Assembly (NCBI RefSeq): GCF_015234585.1 | Contig: NZ_JADFCM010000001.1 | Location: 62,001-126,000, forward strand | Direction of reading: 5' to 3' | Source of the DNA: Pseudalkalibacillus hwajinpoensis | GTDB taxonomy: Bacteria; Bacillota; Bacilli; Bacillales; Guptibacillaceae | Length of the DNA stretch: 64,000 nucleotides | In this document: piece after piece, positions 16,106-22,927 of the stretch | Numbering within the stretch: position 1 is the first letter of the stretch | How the letters are laid out: each line of letters begins with the position of its first letter | Notes under the pieces: model-generated | Seen by the model: the letters and a program-made list of their open reading frames with translations, nothing else | What the model was told of the DNA's origin: nothing | The model's database searches: none | Translations under genes and position numbers: made by a program

Positions 16106-16163
16106 TATACAGTTTAACGATTTTTGTACGGCAGTTCGATTCCTGAAAAGATAGGGGTGAATC

Positions 16164-16859
16164 ATGTCGATGCATGAGGAAACGTGGATGCGATCTTTTC
16201 ATCGGATATTAGAGATGAAAGATCCGATCCAACGTTGCGAAGTAATGATTAAACAATGTCTTGCCCATTTTCCATTCATGCGTGCCAGTCTCTTTACTTT
16301 TTCCTATTTTACAGGTGTTGGAGAAGGCATTCTTCGCGTTGATCGTAGTGGAGTGTTTTCTATGAGCGCTATACGTGAGGATATACGGCGCATCCCACCC
16401 ATTCAACGAGTCCTTCTAAGTAACAAGCCTTCTTTCCTGGTGATGGATCAGCATCATCAGCTCTTCCCCACAGAATATATCGAAGCTTATGATTTAACAT
16501 CTGTCTTAATTATTCCATTAAGCATTGAGCGAATTGCTATTGGCTGTGTCCTAATTGATAAAAACGAAGAGGGTGTTACGGTTCATCAAGGGCTTATTGA
16601 TGATGTGATGATTTATTTTCAACAGGCACTTGCTTATATGCTCCCACCAATCTCTCAGTCACCCAATCCCTTAAGCAAACGTGAAACAGAAGTTCTTCAA
16701 TATGCAGCTGATGGCTACAGTACGAAAGAAATGGCCAGGTTATTACGAATCAGTGATTTTACAGCGAGAGATTATATAAGTACGGCGATTCGAAAGTTAC
16801 AAGCTAATCATCGTGCCGAAGCAGTTGCAAAAGCATTAAGAGAAAAATGGATTCTGTAA
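16164..16859 (+). CDS. LuxR-family transcriptional regulator with GAF-like sensor domain
   Basis: 231 residues. The C-terminal 60 residues are a LuxR/FixJ-type HTH: LSKRETEVLQYAADGYSTKE then LRISDFTARDYIS and AIRKL, with a long recognition helix. The N-terminal 150 residues (RASLFTFSYFTGVGEGILRV, VLIIPLSIERIAIGCVLIDK) have the alternating beta-alpha pattern of a GAF-like small-molecule sensor. No phosphoacceptor receiver domain is present, so it likely responds to a ligand. It is transcribed divergently from the R2lox operon with 135 bases between starts, the classic arrangement for a pathway-specific regulator. AGGGGTGAATC precedes ATG 16164. Confidence 0.8.
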   Translation: MSMHEETWMRSFHRILEMKDPIQRCEVMIKQCLAHFPFMRASLFTFSYFTGVGEGILRVDRSGVFSMSAIREDIRRIPPIQRVLLSNKPSFLVMDQHHQLFPTEYIEAYDLTSVLIIPLSIERIAIGCVLIDKNEEGVTVHQGLIDDVMIYFQQALAYMLPPISQSPNPLSKRETEVLQYAADGYSTKEMARLLRISDFTARDYISTAIRKLQANHRAEAVAKALREKWIL

Positions 16860-16875
16860 CTAACGGAATCCTTTT
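16849..16875 (+). terminator. Weak terminator after luxR-type gene
   Basis: GGATTC/GAATCC stem overlapping the stop codon, then CTTTTAC. Short stem, so moderate confidence. Confidence 0.45.
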
Positions 16876-16914
16876 ACTTTCGCTTGAATAGTGATGGAAT
16901 TTTCAGTAAACTTT

Positions 16915-16936
16915 AAATACTAACCAGTTGGTATTT
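16915..16936 (+). promoter_or_regulatory. TetR-type palindromic operator upstream of molybdopterin oxidoreductase
   Basis: AAATACTAACC/AGTTGGTATTT is an inverted repeat with 9 of 11 paired positions, ending 25 bases before ATG 16962. The ACCAGTTGGT-like core resembles TetR-family operators. No TetR gene is in the window, so the regulator would be encoded elsewhere. Confidence 0.5.
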
Positions 16937-16961
16937 AAAAGAACATAAGGAGGAATATGCG

Positions 16962-19232
16962 ATGACCACTGCGGAGGAGAAGATTCACTACCGTACTTGC
17001 CCGCTCTGTGAAGCCACATGCGGCTTAGAAATTCACACGGTGAATGGAGAAGTAACGCATATTGAGGGTGATAAGAAAGATCCTTTCAGTAAGGGATATT
17101 TGTGCCCGAAAGGATTTAGTTTAAAAGAACTTCATCATGATCCAGAGCGCATTCGAGAGCCAATGATTCGAAAAGGAACAGAGTGGTTTACAGTAAGCTA
17201 CGAGGAGGCATTTAAGGAAGTTAGGAAAGGGCTTCGTCGTGTGATTGAAAAGTATGGTCGCGATGCAGTGGGCGTCTACCTCGGTAACCCTAATGTTCAT
17301 AATCTCTCAGGTTTACTTTATTTACCTCTCTTTCTTCGTGCTCTCGGTAGTCGAAATCAATATTCAGCAAGCACAGTCGATCAGATTCCAAAGCAGCTAG
17401 CAGCTGAGTTTATGTATGGTAGTGATTTCAGTATACCGATCCCTGATATCGATCGAACGCAGTATTTTCTTGTGATCGGAGCGAATCCAATTGTTTCAAA
17501 TGGTAGCTTAATGACAGGACCAAATATGAGAGGAAGGCTGAAGGCATTACAAGATCGCGGTGGGCGTCTTGTTGTTGTTGATCCCATTCGTACAGCCACA
17601 GCTAAAGTAGCAGATGATCATCATTTTATTAAACCAGGAACAGATGGTTATTTTTTGTTTAGTATCCTCCATACGTTGTTTGATGAAAAGTTAGCGAAGG
17701 AAACTCACCTATCGGGTCATGTGAATGGACTTGAAACAGTGAAAGAGCTCGCGAAAGATTTTCCACCTGATAAGGTTGCTTCGATATGTGGTCTCGATTC
17801 AGAAACGATTCGCACCATTGCAAGGGATATTTCTTCCGCAACGTGTGCTGCTGTGTATGGAAGAATGGGGACATGTACACAAACATTTGGCACAGTAAAT
17901 AGCTGGTTGATTGATGTGATCAATGTTGTGACAGGTAATCTTGATCGCGAAGGTGGTGTTATGTTCACAACTCCTGCAGCCGGTGGCAAGACATCTAAGA
18001 AAAAAGGCTACCGATTTGATCGCTTTAGAAGCAGAGTGAGCGAACTGCCAGAAGTACTCGGTGAGCTTCCAGTTGCGTGTTTAGCAGAAGAAATGGATAC
18101 GCCAGGGGAAGGACAGATCCGTGCATTTGTAACTGTAGCTGGTAATCCTATCTTGTCAACACCAAATAGTAAGCGCTTACAAAATGGCATTGAAAATCTC
18201 GACTTTATGGTAAGCATTGACTGTTACCTGAATGAAACAACAAGAAATGCTAACGTGATTCTTCCAGCTCCTACACCACTTGAACGCTCACACTATGATC
18301 TTTCATTTTATCAACTGTCTGTTCGAAACATTTCTCACTACTCGCCTCCTGTTTTCGAAAAGAAAGAATCCCAGCTGGATGAGTGGGAAATCCTCCTAAA
18401 GCTTGCGACATTAGTTGGAGAAGAAGAGCCTGATGACAATGCAGCAGCGAAATTAGATGAGAAATCGATTCATTACCTCATTAAAAAAGACGTGCAAAAT
18501 GAACAATCGCCACTTTTCGACCAGGATCCGAAAGAAATTATTAGCGTCCTTGAGGGCAGAATTGGTCCAGAGAGAATGCTTGATTATATGCTTAGGTCAG
18601 GTCCTTATGGAGACCATTTCAAAAAGCAAGGTGGTTTAAGCCTAAATAAACTTGAACAAAACCCGCACGGAATTGATTTAGGAGCGTTAAAGCCAAGAAT
18701 TCCTGAAGTATTACTGACTCACACAGGTAAGGTTGAGTTAGCCCCTGAAGTCATTGTAAAAGACGTGGCAAGACTTAAAGAAGAATCGTCTGAACAAGTA
18801 GATATGGTATTGATCGGTCGAAGAAATTTACGATCAAACAATTCCTGGATGCATAATTTGCCTGTTCTTATGAAGGGGAAGGACCGCTGTACGTTATTGC
18901 TTCACCCAGAAGATGGCAAGCGACTTGACCTTCAAGATGGTGACCTCGCACAAGTTCTATCAGATACAGGTAGTCTTGAAGTAAATGTAGCATTAACAGA
19001 AGACATTATGCCTGGAGTAGGCAGCATCCCACATGGATATGGTCATAACCTAGATGGGATGAAAATGACGGTGGCTAAGGAAAATAAAGGCGTCAATACG
19101 AATATATTAAGTAATGAAAAAAGACTTGATGCTGTTTCAGGAACAGCTGTATTAAATGGTATACCGATTGTCGTTAGAAAAGCAAATAGTGGGAGGAATG
19201 AACATGGCTTTGTACGCTCTGAATCTATTTAA
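16962..19232 (+). CDS. Molybdopterin-dependent oxidoreductase (BisC/formate dehydrogenase-like)
   Basis: 756 residues, a one-subunit-size catalytic protein of the DMSO reductase superfamily. An N-terminal [4Fe-4S] site is intact: Cys-13, Cys-16, Cys-20 and Cys-48 in the pattern CPLCEATC ... YLCPKG. Bis-MGD binding regions follow (LVIGANPIVSNGSLMTGP, RLVVVDPIRTATAKVADDHH, NVVTGNLDREGG) and the C-terminal beta-barrel domain starts around DMVLIGRRNLRSNNSWMHN. No signal peptide, so it acts in the cytoplasm. The electron partner and substrate are unknown; no small iron-sulfur or membrane subunit is adjacent. ATAAGGAGG precedes ATG 16962 and a TetR-type palindrome lies just upstream. The DUF1330 gene overlaps its 3' end. 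Confidence 0.85.
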   Translation: MTTAEEKIHYRTCPLCEATCGLEIHTVNGEVTHIEGDKKDPFSKGYLCPKGFSLKELHHDPERIREPMIRKGTEWFTVSYEEAFKEVRKGLRRVIEKYGRDAVGVYLGNPNVHNLSGLLYLPLFLRALGSRNQYSASTVDQIPKQLAAEFMYGSDFSIPIPDIDRTQYFLVIGANPIVSNGSLMTGPNMRGRLKALQDRGGRLVVVDPIRTATAKVADDHHFIKPGTDGYFLFSILHTLFDEKLAKETHLSGHVNGLETVKELAKDFPPDKVASICGLDSETIRTIARDISSATCAAVYGRMGTCTQTFGTVNSWLIDVINVVTGNLDREGGVMFTTPAAGGKTSKKKGYRFDRFRSRVSELPEVLGELPVACLAEEMDTPGEGQIRAFVTVAGNPILSTPNSKRLQNGIENLDFMVSIDCYLNETTRNANVILPAPTPLERSHYDLSFYQLSVRNISHYSPPVFEKKESQLDEWEILLKLATLVGEEEPDDNAAAKLDEKSIHYLIKKDVQNEQSPLFDQDPKEIISVLEGRIGPERMLDYMLRSGPYGDHFKKQGGLSLNKLEQNPHGIDLGALKPRIPEVLLTHTGKVELAPEVIVKDVARLKEESSEQVDMVLIGRRNLRSNNSWMHNLPVLMKGKDRCTLLLHPEDGKRLDLQDGDLAQVLSDTGSLEVNVALTEDIMPGVGSIPHGYGHNLDGMKMTVAKENKGVNTNILSNEKRLDAVSGTAVLNGIPIVVRKANSGRNEHGFVRSESI

Positions 19233-19521
19233 CGTAAAAGATGGAGAAGAATATGCTGAATACGCAAAAAGGGCAGAGGAGCCAGTACGTAAATACGGAG
19301 GGAAGGTTGTTGCGATTGGCAAGTTACATTCATCACCAGAAGGGGATATCGAGCCGAGACAAGTGATGATGCTTGTTGAATGGGAATCCAAAGAAGGTAT
19401 ATACAAATATGTAAGTGATCCAGATCTTGAGGATTTGCATCCACATCGTGAGCTTGGAGTCGATGATTTTGTCTGGCATTTATTTGATAAGTTAGAGGAT
19501 TTGAGCCCCGTTCTAAAATGA
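19204..19521 (+). CDS. DUF1330-type dimeric alpha/beta barrel protein
   Basis: A 105-residue protein. ATG 19204 is chosen because GGAGG at 19192-19196 is 7 bases upstream; the gene overlaps the molybdopterin enzyme by 29 bases in another frame, so the two are cotranscribed and probably translationally linked. The sequence ALYALNLFNVKDGEEYAEYA, VRKYGGKVVAIGK and VMMLVEWESKEGIYKYVSDP is the one-domain ferredoxin-like fold of DUF1330 and related small mono-oxygenase or stress-responsive barrel proteins. It may be a small partner enzyme or ligand-binding accessory of the molybdoenzyme, which is inference. A very strong terminator follows. Confidence 0.75.
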   Translation: MALYALNLFNVKDGEEYAEYAKRAEEPVRKYGGKVVAIGKLHSSPEGDIEPRQVMMLVEWESKEGIYKYVSDPDLEDLHPHRELGVDDFVWHLFDKLEDLSPVLK

Positions 19522-19562
19522 GCAAAGCCCCCGCACTTTAAAACGCGGGGGCTTTGCTTTTT
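19521..19562 (+). terminator. Strong intrinsic terminator
   Basis: Perfect 14-bp stem AGCAAAGCCCCCGC/GCGGGGGCTTTGCT and a T run, right after the DUF1330 stop. Confidence 0.92.
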
Positions 19563-19563
19563 T

Positions 19564-20682
19564 CTATTCTTCGATTGGGAACCAGCCTGGTACGCTAAAA
19601 ATGGCATTCCAGAGTGGATCAGGTAATACAAGTTCTTGCTGAGCGTCTTTTCGTAACGTCACTCGAATGCTATCTTCGTCACCGTTTTGAACTTTCTCAA
19701 CCCAATTCGGCTCCATGATCATTTCACGGCCAAGAGCAATAAGAGGTACACCAGTCTCAAGCGCTTTTTCCACTTCATCAGGGGTATGAAGTGAGCCGAC
19801 ACCAATGACAGGAACGTTGTGACCAATTCGTTCTTTGATCATCTCCATGCGTGGTGTAGCATCTTCTTCGCGCATTGAACCTTGATAGAAGTTAGATAGT
19901 GAAACGTGAACATAGTCCAAGTTTCGTGAAGCAAGCTCATCAACAAACTGAAGCGTATCATCCATTGTGATTCCAGGATTTTCGCGTTCTTCAGGTGAGA
20001 TCCGATAGCCAAGAACGAAAGCGCCATTAGCATGTTTTTTGATTGCTTCCTGAACAGATTCTAGAACAGCTAATGGGAATTTCATACGATTTTCAAGGCT
20101 GCCACCCCATGTGTCTTCTCTGCGGTTAGAATGCGGAGAAAAGAACTGTTGAAGAAGGTATGTATTGGCACCATGAAGCTCAACACCATCAAACCCAGCT
20201 TCGATAGCTCTTCGCGTTGCTTCGCCGAAAGCACGGATTGTTTCTTGAATTTCGTCTTCTGTCATTGCACGAGGAGTTTTCGAACCTTCACGCTCAGCGG
20301 GTACAGCACTTGCGCTAAGAATTTCTTCATTCGGAACGAGCTCAGGAGGGCACATTCTACCTCCGTGGAATATTTGTAGAATCGCCTTTGCACCTTCTGC
20401 ATGAATGGTGTCAGCTAATTTCTTCAAACCAGGAATCTGTTCATCACGGTTAGCGCCAATTTCACCAGCAAAGCCTTTCCCGTGTGGGAGCACATAAGCA
20501 CATGCCGTAATAACTGCGCCAACTCCACCAGAACGCTTTTCATAATAAGCAAGCTCTTGTGCGGATACTGTACCATCATCATTTGATAAGAAGTTTGTCA
20601 TTGGAGCAAGCATGACACGGTTTTTCAATTCTACGCCAGAAGGTAGAGTATAAGATTGAAGCATTTTTCGATTCATAGTCAT
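19564..20682 (-). CDS. NADH:flavin oxidoreductase, old yellow enzyme family (YqiG-like)
   Basis: Start set at ATG 20682, which has AAAAGGAGG 6 bases upstream; the open frame continues to 20760 without another good site. The 372-residue product is an FMN TIM barrel of the old yellow enzyme class: LKNRVMLAPMTNFLS at the N terminus, IFHGGRMCPPELVPN, the HGANTYLLQQFFSP stretch with the substrate-binding His-Gly-Ala-Asn, REDTWGGSLENRMKFPLAV, and the phosphate-binding IALGREMIMEPNW. Members reduce activated C=C bonds with NAD(P)H. Length matches B. subtilis YqiG (372). It is convergent with the molybdoenzyme/DUF1330 pair and alone in its transcript. Confidence 0.88.
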   Translation of the reverse strand: MTMNRKMLQSYTLPSGVELKNRVMLAPMTNFLSNDDGTVSAQELAYYEKRSGGVGAVITACAYVLPHGKGFAGEIGANRDEQIPGLKKLADTIHAEGAKAILQIFHGGRMCPPELVPNEEILSASAVPAEREGSKTPRAMTEDEIQETIRAFGEATRRAIEAGFDGVELHGANTYLLQQFFSPHSNRREDTWGGSLENRMKFPLAVLESVQEAIKKHANGAFVLGYRISPEERENPGITMDDTLQFVDELASRNLDYVHVSLSNFYQGSMREEDATPRMEMIKERIGHNVPVIGVGSLHTPDEVEKALETGVPLIALGREMIMEPNWVEKVQNGDEDSIRVTLRKDAQQELVLPDPLWNAIFSVPGWFPIEE

Positions 20683-20793
20683 TGTTGTCCTCCTTTTAAT
20701 ACACGTACTGTAATTCCAACTCTTACAGTTTAGCATGACAGCTCTTTTCTTGTCTTTCAATGTGCTTTTATGATGTGTTAGTAAAACCTATAA

Positions 20794-20819
20794 AAAAACC
20801 GCCAATGATGGCGGGTTTT
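20794..20819 (-). terminator. Terminator of the RpiR regulator gene
   Basis: AAAACCCGCC/GGCGGTTTT hairpin followed by a T run when read on the minus strand, 10 bases after the regulator stop at 20829. Confidence 0.8.
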
Positions 20820-20828
20820 AGTATGAGG

Positions 20829-21686
20829 CTATATTCGTTTAGAAGAGATTGCCTCTCGCATAAGCTGAAGAGAGTGCTTAGATTTTTCTTTTCGAGCGAT
20901 CATGACGTTCACATAAAGCGCATCAACGAGACTTAGCTGTGCAATTCTTGATGCGAGCGCTTCAGAGCGGAAATCGGTTTCTTGTGAAACAGTATAAAGA
21001 GGAATATCAACTTTTTTACTTAGTGGAGATGTCGCCAGGTTTGTGATGGCGATCGTAGTTGCACCTGTTTCTTTTGCGATGTCAGCTACACGAAGCATAT
21101 CTTTGTTCGTTCCAGAATGAGAAATTAAGACAGCCACATCGCTACTTGATAGCTGAGAAGCGGACATGATTTGTAAATGTGCATCACTGTATGAGGTTGA
21201 GCGTAATCCTGTTCGAATAAACTTATGCTGGGCGTCCATCGCAATAATCCCAGAACCACCATTTCCGTAGAATTCAATATGAGTTGCATTTAATAAAATC
21301 TGCACAGCTTGATCAATGGTTGCATTATCGAGTATGTGATAGGTATCTTCAAGCGTTCGTATGTTGGAACGGAGGACCTTTTCTGCTACCTCTTTCGTTG
21401 AATCCGTTTCTGTGATGGTCTCATGGATATCCTGAATGGGATTCACGATTTCCGCAGCAAGGGCAATTTTCATCGCTTGAAAGCCTTTAAAGCCAATTCG
21501 CTTACAAAAGCGGAAAACGGTTGCATCTGCAACGTTTAAATCTTCTGCCACCTGATTAATGGTACTATGGATAATTTTATTAGAATGGTTCAAAATATAA
21601 TCCGCCACCTGTCGTTCTTTTTCGCTAAATTGCGAATAGGAAGAGCGAATTCTTGGAAGGCAGTGACGGGTTTCCGTATCGGACAT
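20829..21686 (-). CDS. MurR/RpiR family regulator of gluconate/pentose-phosphate genes
   Basis: 285 residues. The N-terminal HTH_6 domain reads RIRSSYSQFSEKERQVADYI and NQVAEDLNVADATVFRFCKR; the C-terminal SIS domain shows IEFYGNGGSGIIAMDAQHKF and VAVLISHSGTNKDMLRVADI. Regulators of this family sense phosphosugars through the SIS domain. It is divergent from gnd, with a perfect palindrome in between, and gntK follows gnd, so 6-phosphogluconate or a related phosphosugar is the likely effector. GAGGAG lies 7 bases before ATG 21686. Whether it represses or activates cannot be seen from the sequence. Confidence 0.88.
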   Translation of the reverse strand: MSDTETRHCLPRIRSSYSQFSEKERQVADYILNHSNKIIHSTINQVAEDLNVADATVFRFCKRIGFKGFQAMKIALAAEIVNPIQDIHETITETDSTKEVAEKVLRSNIRTLEDTYHILDNATIDQAVQILLNATHIEFYGNGGSGIIAMDAQHKFIRTGLRSTSYSDAHLQIMSASQLSSSDVAVLISHSGTNKDMLRVADIAKETGATTIAITNLATSPLSKKVDIPLYTVSQETDFRSEALASRIAQLSLVDALYVNVMIARKEKSKHSLQLMREAISSKRI

Positions 21687-21718
21687 TTACATTCTCCTCT
21701 CTATCACTCCTGATTGTA

Positions 21719-21740
21719 TAATTGTAACCGATTACAATTA
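21719..21740. promoter_or_regulatory. Palindromic operator between rpiR-type gene and gnd
   Basis: TAATTGTAA/TTACAATTA arms pair perfectly around CCGA, placed in the divergent promoter region. The same half-site ATTACAATTA recurs just upstream of gntK (22898-22907), which suggests one regulator for all three genes. Confidence 0.6.
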
Positions 21741-21840
21741 AGATGAAAATAGATTCCACTCAACCAATTGAAACAAAAAATATTTAATGTATAATTAAAT
21801 TATAGGAAAAAATATTTCATTCACTTAAGGAGTTTTTAAT

Positions 21841-22740
21841 ATGAACGTCGGATTAATTGGTTTAGGTAAAATGGGATACAACCTTGCTTTAAACTTACGT
21901 GATCATGGACATAACGTTGTTGTACATGATGCCAATGATGAGCAAGTACAAAAAATGAACGAAGAAGGTTTTAATGGTAAGTCTTCTCTTAAGGACGTTG
22001 TAGAATCGCTAGAAACGCCTCGTATTCTTTGGATGATGGTTCCTGCAGGTGAGATTACTCAAGCTGTGACAACAGAATTGTCGACACTTCTTGATCGTGG
22101 TGACATTGTCATTGATGGAGGAAACTCTCACTACAAAGATTCAAAAAGCCGAGGTGAGATGCTCCTAGAAAAGGGAATTTCTTTCTTTGATGTTGGGACA
22201 AGCGGTGGTAAGTCAGGAGCTCGTAATGGCGCTTGTACAATGATTGGTGGAGATAGCGAAGTTTTCAAAACGATCGAACCACTGTTTAAAGATATTTGTG
22301 TTGAAGATGGTTACCTTTATGCCGGAGAATCAGGTAGTGGACACTTCCTAAAAATGGTTCATAACGGCGTGGAATACGGTATGATGCAGTCCATTGCAGA
22401 AGGCTTTGATCTATTAAGCAAAAGTGAATATGATTTCGACTACGAGAAAGTGGCGCGCGTATGGAACAACGGTTCTGTTATTCGCTCATGGTTAATGGAA
22501 TTAACAGAGCAGGCATTCTCTAAAGATGCTAACCTTGATGAGATTCGTGGTGTTATGAACTCTTCAGGTGAAGGGAAATGGACAGTAGAAACAGCTCTTG
22601 ATCTTCAGACAGCAACGCCTGTTATTGCTCTTGCATTAATGATGCGCTATCGTTCTTTAGAAGACGATACATTTACAGGTAAAGTTGTAGCTGCGCTTCG
22701 CAATGAGTTCGGCGGTCACGCAACTGAAAAAAGCAATTAA
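21841..22740 (+). CDS. gnd: 6-phosphogluconate dehydrogenase, decarboxylating, short form
   Basis: A 299-residue enzyme converting 6-phosphogluconate to ribulose 5-phosphate and CO2 with NAD(P)+. It is the short type (about 300 residues, like B. subtilis YqeC/GntZ relatives) instead of the 470-residue classical form. The dinucleotide loop is GLIGLGKMGYNLALNL at residues 4-19, substrate residues lie in GTSGGKSGARNGACTMIGG, and the catalytic Lys is in FLKMVHNGVEYGMMQ. AAGGAG precedes ATG 21841. It is followed by its own hairpin and then gntK, so the two genes form a gluconate catabolism pair with the divergent RpiR-type regulator. No gluconate permease is seen nearby. Confidence 0.92.
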   Translation: MNVGLIGLGKMGYNLALNLRDHGHNVVVHDANDEQVQKMNEEGFNGKSSLKDVVESLETPRILWMMVPAGEITQAVTTELSTLLDRGDIVIDGGNSHYKDSKSRGEMLLEKGISFFDVGTSGGKSGARNGACTMIGGDSEVFKTIEPLFKDICVEDGYLYAGESGSGHFLKMVHNGVEYGMMQSIAEGFDLLSKSEYDFDYEKVARVWNNGSVIRSWLMELTEQAFSKDANLDEIRGVMNSSGEGKWTVETALDLQTATPVIALALMMRYRSLEDDTFTGKVVAALRNEFGGHATEKSN

Positions 22741-22755
22741 TTTGGAAGATAAAGG

Positions 22756-22790
22756 AGGAAGCATGTTTGTATAAACATGCTTCCTGATCT
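22756..22790 (+). terminator. Terminator between gnd and gntK
   Basis: AGGAAGCATGTTT/AAACATGCTTCCT stem with a 4-base loop, then GATCTTTTC. It implies gntK has its own promoter. Confidence 0.75.
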
Positions 22791-22816
22791 TTTCTTACCA
22801 AAACATCTTGCGTTAA

Positions 22817-22831
22817 TTGAACGCGCTTACA
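22817..22831 (+). promoter_or_regulatory. Candidate CcpA (cre) site upstream of gntK
   Basis: TTGAACGCGCTTACA matches the cre consensus at all but one position. Gluconate kinase genes are well-known targets of catabolite control in Bacillus. Confidence 0.5.
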
Positions 22832-22896
22832 GATCTTCATCATAGGCAAGTTCGTAATAAGGACTACGAAAAGCTATACTAGTCAGTGAATAGGTC

Positions 22897-22907
22897 AATT
22901 ACAATTA
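22897..22907 (+). promoter_or_regulatory. Half-site of the RpiR-type operator upstream of gntK
   Basis: AATTACAATTA repeats the right arm of the perfect palindrome at 21719-21740; it ends 20 bases before the gntK start. Confidence 0.4.
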
Positions 22908-22927
22908 CGATGTAGGAGGAATGGCTC

